Positions 1-10,601 of a stretch of DNA of 64,000 bases are shown here, piece after piece. The translations under genes were made by a program, and so were the position numbers. The stretch is from Laccaria trichodermophora (lineage: Eukaryota > Basidiomycota > Agaricomycetes > Agaricales > Hydnangiaceae): the NCBI GenBank assembly GCA_018417955.1, contig JACTVC010000026.1:868001-932000 (forward strand), read 5' to 3'. The notes beneath the pieces were generated by a model that did not search any database, had not been told where the DNA came from, and saw only the letters and a list, made by a program, of their open reading frames with translations. Within the stretch, counting starts at the first letter, position 1. Each line of letters starts with the position of its first letter.

Positions 1-1621
1 TTGAACAGAATGTAAGTCAGGATCTGGCTGGCTCCTTCTTGCTTGTTGCTGACAGGAGCATGCTCTGGGTTTTGAACAGATTGTAAGTCAGGATCTGGCT
101 GGCTCCTTCTGCTTGTTGCTGACAGGAGCATTCTCTGGGTTTTGAACAGGCTGTAAGTCAGGATCTGGCTGGCCCTTCCTGCTTGTTGCTAACAAGAGCA
201 TGCCTGGGTTTTGAACAGAATGTAAGTCAAGATCTGGCTGGTCCTTCCTGCTTGTTGCTGATTGGAGCATGCTCTGGGTTTTGAACAGGTTGTAAGTCAG
301 GATCTGACTGGCTCCTCCCACTTGTTGCTGACAAGACCATGCTCTGGGTTTTGAACAGTGGGTGAGTCAGGATCTTACTGACCCTTCCTCCTTGTTGCTG
401 ACAAGAGCATTCTCTGGGTTTTGAACAGGATGTAAGTCAGGATCTGGCTGGCCCTTCCTGCTTGTTCCTGACAAGAGCATTCTCTTGGTTTTGAATAGGA
501 TGTAAGTCAGGATCTGGCTGGCTCCTCCTGCTTGTTGCTGACAAGACCATGCTATGGGTTTTGAACAGTGGGTGAGTCAGGATCTGGCTGACTCTTCCTC
601 CTTGTTGCTGACAAGACCATGCTCTGGGTTTTAAACAGCTTGTAAGTCAGGATCTGGCTGGCCCTTCCTGCTTGTTGCTGACAAGACCATGCTCTGGGTT
701 TTGAACAGATTGTAAGTCAGGATCTGGCTGGCTCCTTCTGCTTGTTGCTAACAGGAGCATTCTCTGGGTTTTAAACAGCTTGTAAGTCAGAATCTGGCTG
801 GCCCTTCTTGCTTGTTGCTGACAAGAACATGCTCTGGGTTTTGAACAGAATGTAAGTCAGGATCTGGCTGGCCCTTCCTGCTTGTTGCTGATTGGAGCAT
901 GCTCTGGGTTTTGAACAGGTTGTAAGTCAGGATTTGGCTGGCTCCTCCTGCTTGTTGCTGACAGGAGCATTTTCTGGGTTTTGAACAGGCTGTAAGTCAG
1001 GATCTGGCTGGCCCTTCTTGCTTGTTGGTGACAAGAGCATGCTCTGGGTTTTGAACAGAATGTAAGTTAGGATCTGGCTGGCCCTTCCTGCTTGTTGCTG
1101 ACAGGAGCATGCTCTGGGTTTTGAACAGGTTGTAAGTCAGGATCTGGCTGGCTCCTCCTGCTTGTTGCTGACAGGAGCATTCTCTGGGTTTTGAACAGTG
1201 GGTGAGTCAGGATCTCACTGACCCTTCCTCCTTGCTGCTGACAAGAGCATTCTCTGGGTTTTGAACAGGATGTAAGTCAGGATCTGGCTGGCCCTTCCTG
1301 CTTGTTCCTGACAAGAGCATTCTCTTGGTTTTGAATAGGATGTAAGTCAGGATCTGGCTGGCTCCTCCTGCTTGTTGCTGACAAGACCATGCTATGGGTT
1401 TTGAACAGTGGGTGAGTCAGGATCTGGCTGACTCTTCCTCCTTGTTGCTGACAAGACCATGCTCTGGGTTTTAAACAGCTTGTAAGTCAGGATCTGGCTG
1501 GCCCTTCCTGCTTGTTGCTGATTGGAGCATGCTCTGGGTTTTAAACAGCAAGTAAGTCAGGATCTGACTGTTCTTCTCTACTTATGGCTGATAAGAGCAT
1601 GGCCTGTGTTTCAAATAGAGG
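1..1621 (+). repeat. 70-bp tandem array of intron-like units separated by single triplets
   Basis: About 23 units repeat with an almost invariant 70-bp period. Each reads like a complete fungal intron: donor GTAAGT (GTGAGT in four units), a branch-site-like GCTGAC about 30 nt before the end, a T-rich stretch (GGGTTTTG) and acceptor AACAG or AATAG. Between each acceptor and the next donor lie exactly three bases, at 9, 80, 150, 219, 289 and so on every 70 bp to 1619. The first ten are AAT, ATT, GCT, AAT, GTT, TGG, GAT, GAT, TGG and CTT. None of the 24 is a stop codon. The triplet is the most variable part of the unit. The array runs off the left edge. The last donor (GTAGGG at 1622) is degenerate. 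That this is spliced is inference; an ordinary satellite seeded from an intron is the alternative. Confidence 0.9.
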
Positions 1622-1730
1622 GTAGGGCTCAGCCTTCTTCTCTTTTCATTTTGCTAAGAAATGATGAGATTGTGAGTTCAGTTGTAGAATTTTTAGCAAG
1701 ATATTTATGAAGCTGTACCTCTTCAAATAG

Positions 1731-2204
1731 CCTGTAAGTATTTTATTCTTCCCATCTTTTTTTTTTTCAAAACTAGTATTAACTGAACCAACTACTATTT
1801 CTAGGTGATGGACGTCCTCAATGATACTGACTTGTCATTGGTAAACCTCCACTGTGTAAATCTCATTCAATATTCTGACCTCAACATAATTCTATGTAGA
1901 TTCGCAATGCCAAAACTTTTGAGGATATTGCCTTTCTATGTATTGGTGTGTCTACTCTCATTTATGACCACTCTATCATAACTACTATTTTACTGCTCAG
2001 TGACAGCTATCATTGCAGAACACTCATATTTTCTGTGGAAACAGAATCCTTCAGAGTCTTCTGCCCCCTTCAAATTAGCCATTGAAAAGTTCAACTTGTC
2101 TGCTGACTTGGCAAAAATTAAAACTGCCATTAAGGAAGCCTCTCATTTGGAAACCAAGGATCAAAAATATGCATTTGTAAAGATTGCTCTAGAAAATCGT
2201 CTTT
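1731..2204 (+). CDS. Short-exon hypothetical gene continuing from the intron-like array
   Basis: I do not recognise the protein. Exons deduced from splice sites: a triplet CCT (1731-1733) between AATAG and GTAAGT; 1805-1840 after TTTCTAG, 12 codons (VMDVLNDTDLSL), then GTAAAC; 1900-1945 (IRNAKTFEDIAFLCI plus one base); and 2001-2204 after CTCAG. The last exon includes SYFLWKQNPSESSAPFKLAI and a lysine-rich, probably helical segment, and ends at GTAAGT in phase 1. All exons join in one frame, and the introns up to 1900 are phase 0, the phase that triplet exons upstream would also need. Introns are 55-71 nt. No acceptor after 2205 gives a clear continuation (TTTTAG near 2262 leads quickly to a stop), so the 3' structure is unresolved. 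The 5' end would lie in or beyond the 70-bp array. Confidence 0.5.
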
Positions 2205-2690
2205 GTAAGTTTTTAATCTTCCAAGTTTTCCAATGTCTTTCTCTCATTCATTTGATTTTAGCTTTATAAAAGTTTCACACCATCTTCCCAGAATTTCATA
2301 AATGCAGCACATGTCTCTAGTTACCAGTTACCACCATTATGATGCACCCTGCCTTACTGTTCTAAAAAAAAACAGATTGTGTCATTTGAACAGAGAAAGT
2401 CAAGGATGGTAAAGTTTACCAGCTCTTCCTGTTTCCATGCTTCCACCAGTGCCTCAGAGTTGTCTTTGCAGTGGATCCATACAGGAGTTTAAAGATTTTA
2501 TTTTGCTTGTTGGAGGGCCATGTGTACAGAGGAGGTCAGACCAGGGTAGATGTGGTTGGATACAAATCTTCTTTGCATCACATCTCAATACATATGCACT
2601 TCAGTCACCCACTACCAACTGACTTTTAGTCTTGCAAACTCAATGAATACTATGGGACTAAATGTCAGTATGTATGTCTATATTGTATAT
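2205..2690. other. No assignable gene; possible exon around 2470
   Basis: Probably intron and downstream sequence of the preceding gene. An acceptor-like TTTGCAG precedes a short open stretch at about 2471-2540, but nothing ties it to a reading frame. Confidence 0.3.
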
Positions 2691-2985
2691 ATTCTGGGGC
2701 TTGTATATCTCCACTTTTACCTAAATATATTTTGACGTTCAAAGTCACACCAAATATATTTCTTCACTGAGATGGACTCCAAATATATTTCTTATGCCTG
2801 GACCCTGAATTGTGACTATCACACTGCAGAAATATATTTCTGGTCTGGGATGGACTCAGGATATATTTTGCAGCTGGGATTGACCAAGGATATATTTCTT
2901 CAGCCACTAGGGGTGTTTGGGGTCCCAGTTCCTAAAAAAACTTGTGATTTTTTTTGGGATGGGGGACATATATTCTAGGTAATTT
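2690..2985. repeat. Dispersed AATATATTT/GATATATTT motif cluster
   Basis: Seven or so copies of (A/G)ATATATTT(C/T), often after GGACTC or GGGATTGACC, recur at 25-60 bp spacing. It looks like a decayed minisatellite; no convincing gene. Confidence 0.6.
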
Positions 2986-3094
2986 ACCTATTATTTTTTA
3001 GGGTTTTAGCCACCCTTCCTTGACTGTTTGTAGCATATGTATGAGAGGTTTCTTTACTGATATGTCATGAAAGCTGAGTATTCCTCTCACTCAA

Positions 3095-3420
3095 GCAATG
3101 GAGAACACTGGAGAAGAAAGCTGGGTGTTGTTGTTAGAGTACTTGATGAGGGAAACTGGGTGTTGTTGTTGGAGTACTTGGTGAGGGAAGCTGGGTGTTC
3201 CACATGAGTACAACCATCTATAGTTTAATACCATCTTTTCCTCAGTGCATGCATACCCATCATACTACTTACTTATATCAGTACAACCATCTAAATTTTT
3301 ATATAATAATGAGGGAAACTGGGTGTTGTTGTTGGAGTGCTTGGTGAGGGAAGCTGGGTGTTGTTGTTGGAGTATTTGGTGAGAGAAGGTGGATGTTCCT
3401 CACACTAAAGCATTGGAGAG
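3095..3420. repeat. Minisatellite, GGTGTTGTTGTTGGAGTACT core
   Basis: At least five units of about 35-47 bp carry GGGAAGCTGGGTGTT followed by GTTGTTGGAGTACTTGGTGA. The block is interrupted once, around 3205-3310, by non-repeat AT-rich sequence. Confidence 0.75.
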
Positions 3421-3424
3421 GACA

Positions 3425-4025
3425 GCAGGTAAGTTATGTTATATTCATAGATGGTAGCATACATCTTGATGTATGACTTGGGCAAGGAACATCATAGATC
3501 TGAACAGCTGGCTTGTAAGTTGTAGTGTTGGTCTTGATGGGTAGCATACATCAGAACAGCTGGCAAGTTGTGTTAAATTATTGATAGATGTAGCATACAT
3601 CTTAAGCTATGACTTGGGAATTAAATGAGCATTGTAGATTACAATGGTTCAAGTTGGAGGATTACAACCAGATCAGAACAGCTGGTAAGTTGTGTTTAAT
3701 TATAGCATACATCTTAAGCTATGACTTGGGAATTAAATGAGCATCATAGATTACAATGGTTCAAGTTGGATGATTACAACCAGATCAGAACAGCTGGTAA
3801 GTTGTGTTTAATTATTGATAGATGTAGCATACATCTTAAGCTATGGCTTGGGAATTAAATGAGCATTGTAGATTACAACGGTTCAAGTTGGAGGATTACA
3901 ACCACATCAGAATAGCTGGTAAGTTATGTTAAATTATTGATAGAGGTAGCATACATCTTGAACTATGACTTGAGGAATTAAATGAGCATCATAGGTTACA
4001 ACAGTTCAAGTTGGAAGACTACAAC
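3425..4025 (+). repeat. Second intron-like array with CTG triplets (about 100-125 bp units)
   Basis: Five to six units unrelated to the 70-bp array share its architecture. Each has donor GTAAGTTRTG, an internal TATGACTTG that could act as branch site, and acceptor CAGAACAG or CAGAATAG. The triplet CTG sits between acceptor and next donor at about 3689, 3792 and 3916. One unit (about 3557) has a GC donor (CTG then GCAAGT), one (about 3510) has seven bases between the sites, and the first (about 3430) has CAG. The last acceptor, GAGCAG near 4032, opens into AT-rich DNA. Confidence 0.75.
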
Positions 4026-4029
4026 CTGA

Positions 4030-4640
4030 GCAGTTCAACATATATCCACAATATATAAATTTGCAATAATATATCCACAGTAAATTTCCACTCGCAATGA
4101 ATATATATACTGTGTGAGACTATCATCCTTGCATATAATCACAGAATATATCCAGATAGATAAGATATATCTCCTAGTAACTGTACATATATACTTCATA
4201 GATATATTTGAATGTATATATCACAATAAGTTGCACATAATCACAGAATATATACTTGTTAAATATGTTTAAAGGTATATATATTCCAGTAACTGTACAT
4301 ATTTCCTCTGTAGATATATTTCAGGGCACAAATCTACACTTGGTCAATATAATGGTACATATATATGTGGTAAATACATTTGAGGATATATATATACCAG
4401 TGCGATATATTTCAAGGCATATATCCCAATGGCAGTGCATATATACTTGGTAGATATATCTGAAGGAGGTAATGGTATACATATATACCAGCTAGATATA
4501 TCTGAAGATGTACATATATACATGTTAGATATGTTTGAAGGTACATATACAAGTAACAGTGCATATATACCATTTATCTTGACAGCATATATACTGGTTG
4601 TGAATGATCTGAATATATTCTGAATATTAAGATTGGATGG
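4030..4640. repeat. AT-rich tandem repeat of about 60 bp
   Basis: Units share RCATATATAC followed by TRGTAGATATATYTGAAGG. Self-complementary ATATAT cores make it locally palindromic. Open frames here are repeat artefacts. Confidence 0.7.
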
Positions 4641-5054
4641 CTTTAAGCAAGACATTTTCACATATATATCTCATTTCAATATCATAGGATGGCAGATTGT
4701 AACAAAACTTGAAGGTAAGTAATAGCTCTAAGTCAATGCAAACATAAAGTATGTAAAAGTCCATATATACTTGGTAGATATCTCAGAAAATCTATATTAG
4801 ATATATTTGAAGGTATATATGGTATTATATATCCAAGTAACTGGCACATTTACCTTGACAGGATATATACTGGCTGTGAATAATCTGAATATTAAGATTG
4901 GATGACTTTAAGCAAGACATTTTCACAGATGATCTCCACTGAACATATCCAAGATATATCTCATTTCAATATCCTAGGATGGCAGATTGTAACAAAATTT
5001 GAAGGTAAGTAATAGTTCTAAGTCGATGCAAACATAAAGTGTGTAAAAGTCCAA
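4556..5054. repeat. Two-copy direct repeat (about 210 bp)
   Basis: 4556-4763 and 4838-5054 share long stretches, including TTAAGATTGGATG, TTTAAGCAAGACATTTTCACA, GGATGGCAGATTGTAACA and GAAGGTAAGTAATAG. The second copy has a short insertion (GATGATCTCCACTGAACAT) not in the first. Confidence 0.75.
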
Positions 5055-5670
5055 TGCAAATGAGGGAGACAAATAAATAGCAAGCAATGCAAATGAGCAA
5101 AGATGAAAGAAAGGCAGCTATCCACAAAGCAGGCTTATGATAATAAAGTATGTAAGTAGCAAGGTGAATTCAGCAAAAGAGTGACAGAGCATGGACAGAT
5201 AGTTACAGTGAAAGTGGTGCATAACATTACTTTGAAAAATTATGTCAGATATGCTAATGATAAAGTGAAAGACTTATAATGAGAGTGTAAGTCAGTAGAA
5301 CAGGGTGACATTACTAAGAAGAGCAAAGTTAAACGTGATGATTATAAGCTAATCAAAAATTGAAAGACTTACAACAAGAGTGTAAGTTAGTAGAATGGGG
5401 TGATGTTACTAAGAACAGCCAAGTTAAACATGATCATCAATCAAATCAAGAAGACTTACAATATGATAGTAAGCAAATATCAATCATGAAAGCATGAACA
5501 CAGGTAGAAAGGAGTGACAGCACTAGAAATGATCAAGTTAGCTACTAAGTCATGAAGCATGAGAGATGTAGTACAAATGGATGACAATGTGAGGATGTAG
5601 TTGTTGAAAACAAGCCACAATACTAAAAAAGAGCATGTTAGGTACATCAATGAAGCAGAAACGGACCAAC
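5055..5670. repeat. Low-copy diverged repeats, no gene
   Basis: Motifs such as GAAAGACTTA(T/C)AA followed by GAGAGTGTAAGT(C/T)AGTAGAA, and GTGA(C/T)(A/G)TTACTAAGAA, recur around 5260-5480 at about 100-bp spacing. GTAAGT appears in most units. No convincing coding sequence. Confidence 0.5.
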
Positions 5671-5702
5671 AATGCAAGAGTTAGTTAGTTCTTCTTGCCA
5701 GC

Positions 5703-5889
5703 GCCAACGTGTTTTTGAGACCTGGAAGAACCTGGTTGCACTGATTGACTCACAGATTGCTGTGATGTTGGATCAGATCAAGAGGATGAAGATGTCGACT
5801 GATTTCAGAGCAGATTATAGAATGAAACTGGCTGAACTGGCTGAGTCACCTAACGGTCCTTCTTGTAGAACATATTGTCGGAAAGGCTG
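5703..5889 (+). CDS. Hypothetical protein, C-terminal exon
   Basis: After an acceptor-like TTGCCAG the sequence stays open to a TGA at 5887. It encodes a charged, probably helical peptide (RVFETWKNLVALIDSQIAV, then KRMKMSTDFRADYRMKLAEL). Composition is coding-like compared with the repeats to its left, so it could be the last exon of the intron-rich plus-strand gene that starts left of the window. It converges with the minus-strand gene ending at 5920, leaving almost no spacer. I do not recognise the protein. Confidence 0.4.
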
Positions 5890-5919
5890 ACAAAGGAGAC
5901 ACAACGTTGGCGCTTTGCT

Positions 5920-8900
5920 TCAGGCTCCTCTTGCACTTGCTTGTGTTTCGGAATAGGGCAGTACTCCCTTAGACCTTGCATCTTTGTGTTCATCAGAAAG
6001 GGACATTGCATCATCACACAAACACTTCTTGGATGGCCCTGCCAAAGGAAGAGGAGACGAGATCGAGGCTGGAGAGCTTGGCATACTGTTGTGTTGCTGT
6101 TTGTTGACTGTAGTTGAGATAAGGCAGTTGCCATGGACCCACTTATTTGAGTCATTGACAAAGACCATCAGGAGACCCTGCTGGTTGAGAATGACCGGGA
6201 TTTCACCAAAGTGTGTGTCGGCTTCAGCAATCTGTTTTTGATCTAAGAAATACATGTCATCCAAATTAATGTTGAGGAAGCACAATGTGAACTGACCTGC
6301 ATTCCAGCTCTTGATTTGGAGAATGCCCTTGATCACGAGAAGGGAGAAATGCATCCATTGCCTGTTCTGGATTTTTGTAGAGACAAACGACCTGCAGAAA
6401 CCAACGTTGAGCATTGTGGAATCCCATCCAGTGATAACAAGTTGGAACTGGTAGGTGAGGTTGGGCCATGTTGTCCAAGGAACCGACTTCTGCAGCTCTT
6501 TTTGAGGCAAGTAACTATCTAGAAAGTTTGTGAGACAGTAAGTGCTGCGAGTTATGTTGAATAAAAACGACCTACTTAGAAGACTTAGAAACAAATCAGA
6601 GAATTGCCTCTGGTGATCTTTTGCATTGGGTAGGATCTTTTCGTCTGCAGCAACTGTGATGATTGATGCCTTTGCCACCTGAGCAGTCGAAGGGCCAGCA
6701 GTCGATAGGCGAGCACTCGGTGGGCTGGCAGTCGATGGGCTGGCAGTCGATCTTTCAGTGACCACTGAAGGTGTGATATAGGATTGGAAGGGAATGCCCA
6801 GAGGCCATAGTCAAACAGTGGTATATAGCTAGATTTGGATATCTTACATAATATATTGATCTTTTGTCTTGAACCACCATCTTGTCAGCAGTCTTGCCAT
6901 CCTCTTGCACTACATGTAGTGCTTTGTATATCTGTACTTCCTACAGTATGCATAATCATGTTGGGCCAGCTGAGTATCTTGTAACTGCTCATTGCTCACT
7001 CATGGGTGTTGATCCCAGATCCACCCATTCTTGCCTCCTCCTTCCCTCTTGGCTTCAGCTATGTGAGAAGTTCAGAGTGAATGCTTCACAGAAGGTGTTG
7101 CCGATGACGCCATGCCATGCTGTATGACTTGGTCCCTGATTATGCGGTCCACGTGCATCACCCTACGAGAATATGCATAAGAAGAGCTACATTAATTTTA
7201 AGTGTTACAGACCAGACTTTGCTAACGAAAATGTCTGTCAGCATGGCTATTGGCCATTGTTCACGCTTGCAGAGACCTTGAAGTTCCGACGAGCTCATGA
7301 AAAAACCAGACTTATTATGTGCCATTGCGTTCTGCCTGCTGTAAACCATTATACCTGTGGAGTCAAAAGAGCGATCATGTCGTTTGATGTTAGTTATCTA
7401 GTAATCATTGTTGTTAGTCCCCGTTTGTGACGTTGAAGACAGCTTACAAGGTCCGTGATTGCCTTGAGGTTAACTGCAAAGCAGAGGCTTGCATCGCAGA
7501 CATTGGTGCCCTCATCAGTAACCTGCTCCTGGAGGAACTTTACGGCATCCTTGATGTGTTCATCTTTCTCCTCTTTTGTTGTTGCTCCATCCATGAGCTT
7601 TCTGTATTCTTCATTGTTAGTTTTGTTCCAAAGTAGCAGACCCTCTGGAAAAATACTAGAAATGAATGAACAAGCAATCAGGAAACAAACACTACCTTTA
7701 TTGCCATCCTCTGGTTTTGATTGGCTGGCAAAAGACTTGTATAGATTGTATTGGTTTGGGGCCCTCTTCTCCTTCTGGAAAAGACCTGCCCTCTCCATGG
7801 TGAACTGAGCTGTGTGGCCATAGAGATTGCCTATCCTTCCAGCGAGTTGCCACACAATGTTTCCAAGCATTGGGTACATTGCCAACTCCAAGAGGGACAG
7901 CTTTTTCAAGGAAATTTTGTTGGCTTCAGTGAGCAGTGCATCAGGCATCAATGTCAACCCATAGCTTCTCAAGATGCATGCTGCATCTTTTTGGGCAGGT
8001 GTGAACAAAGCTCTCAAAGCCTCCCAACAAGTGTCAGATGAGGTCGGAGGCCCCCCACACAAACCCATCTCCAAATCTGAGTCAGACCTCTTGATAGTTA
8101 TGACAGGGACAGCAGCTGATGAGCGCACCTCTTCTTGCAGTTCACGCTGCATCTCACGTTCTTCCTCTTTGTCTTCCTCATCTGTATCCGAAACTGGTTT
8201 TCCGCTGGACTTAGCCAGAGCCCTCTTCTCCCATCGTGTCTTATCCCAATCTGAACTGCTGAGATCACTCTCAATCATGGGATCTGGTGTGTCCCATTCA
8301 TCATAATTAACCCGAGCACATCAAGCAGCCTGTGCAACCTCTGCATGATGAATTTCCTCTGTGTGCACAATCTCCCAGTTCACTGCATTGACATAATTGT
8401 AATGGGTAGGATTACTGAATGACTCCTCCATCCCTCTATTACTATTATATTTCTGATTCTACGCTGCTTCTCTCATCACTTAGTCACAGTAGTCACACTT
8501 ACATACAATTCCCTCAGTCACATGTTTAGCAATCTATCTTTCTTACCATCATTTCTTCAATGGCTTGCAGCCTTCGAGCATTGTACTCATGACTCAACTA
8601 CTTGCGTTGCAGGGATATTGTATAAGAGGTCAGTAGCATAGTGACTTACTGTGGAGAGCCTGTGACTCTCCTAAAGCTGAATACTTCTTGTTTCCCTTCA
8701 ATCTTCTATAGAAGATCTCTCTGCACCTTTCTGCGGCATTCCAGGAAAGGAGAGTACAACTATGCTTGTGGCTTTCCAGAGCATCAGTAGCTACTCATGT
8801 ATTGAGATCAACTCCTCAGACTCAGATTAGACCCTCATCAGAGGTCCTCACACCTTTGTGTCAACTTTATTGCAACAAGCTCGCCAGATACATCTCGTCA

Positions 8901-10010
8901 TTGCTACTCAAGCTACGTAATTAGATGTTGCACCTCGAACAGGTTCCCACAATAATCTTGTGGGTCGTGAGGGACCATATGGTCATCAGGAATGCCGACG
9001 TATTTGTTCTTGGTCTCATCCCAGATTTCTGTGAGTCTGTCAGCTGCATTTTGCTGACCTTCTTGAGGTAAGTGTGTGTGATAGTGCACATGACCTTCCT
9101 CCCATGGCTTTTTGAACTTGTAAATGGCACCCTCCTCATTCAACCCCTCTTGTAATCCCTTCTCTTCATCGCGAGACAGATAGTTGACACAGACAAGTTT
9201 AAGTTCCAGATCGTCTGGCCCATGAGAGTTGTTTAATTCTCGAAAGGCCCTCTTCGCCTCTGGGTGAACATAGGAGCTGCAGTTATGACCAAGCTTTCAG
9301 ACATCGTTGACTGCTTTGATGTAGTCCTCAATAACGTGGGGGGCTGTAAACCCAGGTGGAATTGGAACCCAAGTGGAGGAATCGTTATTGAACATCAAAG
9401 TCCGATTGTCTGCTGGACTGTGGGGTCCCTCCTCAGGCAGAAACCTGTGATACTGGTGATAGCCACCTTCTGGATATGAGAAGCGATAACCTTGGTCGCC
9501 TTGAAGACTGTAATTGATAGCCTCCAAGTTGTTGTCGGTGAAGTCACTGATAGACATTAAGTTGATGCGTTTGGGCAATTTGTCTTCGTTCGAGGAGGCA
9601 TTGGTAGCTGGGGCATTCACAGGTGTGGGGGTGGGGGAGCCTGCAGAGTGCACCGGATGAACACTGGTTAAAAGGCATAAGCTTGTGACTCTGGTGCTGC
9701 TGCAGGTCAGCTGACTAAAGTCTGGCTGTACTGCCTTGCCGACATAAAGTCTGACAAGGCGGAATTGACTAAAGTCTGATTCCACGATGATAAAATGTAA
9801 GAAGATGTGCACTTACATTGCATTGTTTGCTGCTGCCTTTGCATTGGTTGCTGCTGCCTTCAGCCTCGCTTCTGCTTGAGCAAGGTTCAATTTTTGCATG
9901 TCGTTGCAAGTGGTGATGAGGACGCAATTGAGAGCTTCACATGTAGTCCCGTTCTGAACTGTTGAGGATTCAGAATCCTGCTTGTCCATGTTTGCCTGGT
10001 CATCGAGCAT
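5920..10010 (-). pseudogene. Multi-exon hypothetical gene interrupted by a solo LTR
   Basis: Minus-strand exons in order: start near 10010 with an alanine-rich segment (LNLAQAEARLKAAATNAKAA); 9660-9297 (SISDFTDNNLEAINYSLQGD, PPGFTAPHVIEDYIKAVND); 9280-8913 (YVHPEAKRAFRELNNSHGPD); 8278-7394, an acidic region (SDTDEEDKEEEREMQREL) then APNQYNLYKSF; and 7150-5920, with a Ser/Thr/Pro linker (TASPSTASPPSARLSTAGPS) and a C-terminal domain (QFQLVITGWDSTMLNVGFCR, EADTHFGEIPVILNQQGLLM). I cannot name the family; it resembles the expanded, lineage-specific proteins of mushroom genomes. The LTR at 6772-7090 breaks the last part, but removing LTR plus one GAAGG copy rejoins the same frame across residues ASSATPSVVTERS, so the insertion is recent. 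Exon borders are estimates. Confidence 0.6.
6772..7090 (+). mobile_element. Solo LTR, 319 bp, TSD GAAGG
   Basis: Starts TGTGATATAGG and ends TGCTTCACA, with GAAGG on both sides (6767-6771 and 7091-7095). It is the same length as, and nearly identical to, the two LTRs of the element at 12736-16566, so it is the remnant of another copy of that family after LTR-LTR recombination. Confidence 0.93.
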
Positions 10011-10600
10011 CAGGGAGGGGGAGACAGGTTAATATGTGGACACACACTGGGGAAATGGTTTCTTCCTTGTTGTTTTTGGTTTTTCTAGCCTTAGTACCTC
10101 CCTAGTGAAATGCCACGTCAATGGATATATGGGAGAGGGGAAAACAGTGTTCAACTTACTGCATTTTGCTTTGACAGAGGGGTGGCCCTAGGTCTAGTTT
10201 GGTTTTTGGATCTTGTTTGAGTACAATGAGACATTTAAAGTAGTGGGCGTGAGTTGGACAATTGGTTGAGAGATTATAGTAGGTCAAGTGGGGAAAGTTG
10301 CTTGTAAGAGTTTGAGACCATTAAATAAGTAGTGCGGGAGGTCACATGGTTGCGACATCAGTCCATATATATTGCACAGGTAATCTACAGGGCAGCATAG
10401 CTGCAGGCTTGCCTGTAGACCATCTAGACCATTGAAGCTGCACTTATAAGTATGCCTTATTTACTGAATTTGAGTTTGATCAGCAAATTATACAAGTAGT
10501 TAGGTAAAGGCAGGATGTACCACCACAAAAACGACTGGCCATATGTCTGCGCATCCAAAATTTGCTTCAATGACCCTCCAGAATAGTCAAGTGGTACCTA
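10011..10600. other. Intergenic, no gene seen
   Basis: This lies upstream of the minus-strand gene and may hold its promoter. No convincing ORF, RNA gene or repeat boundary. Confidence 0.4.
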
Positions 10601-10601
10601 C

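Noticed and set aside
4344..4661. Frames in the AT-rich 4.0-4.6 kb region
   Set aside because: They follow the 60-bp repeat and have no coding character.
1..5700. CRISPR-like array interpretation of the regularly spaced repeats
   Set aside because: Conserved parts are long and the variable part is only three bases; the context is eukaryotic with splice-site-like borders.
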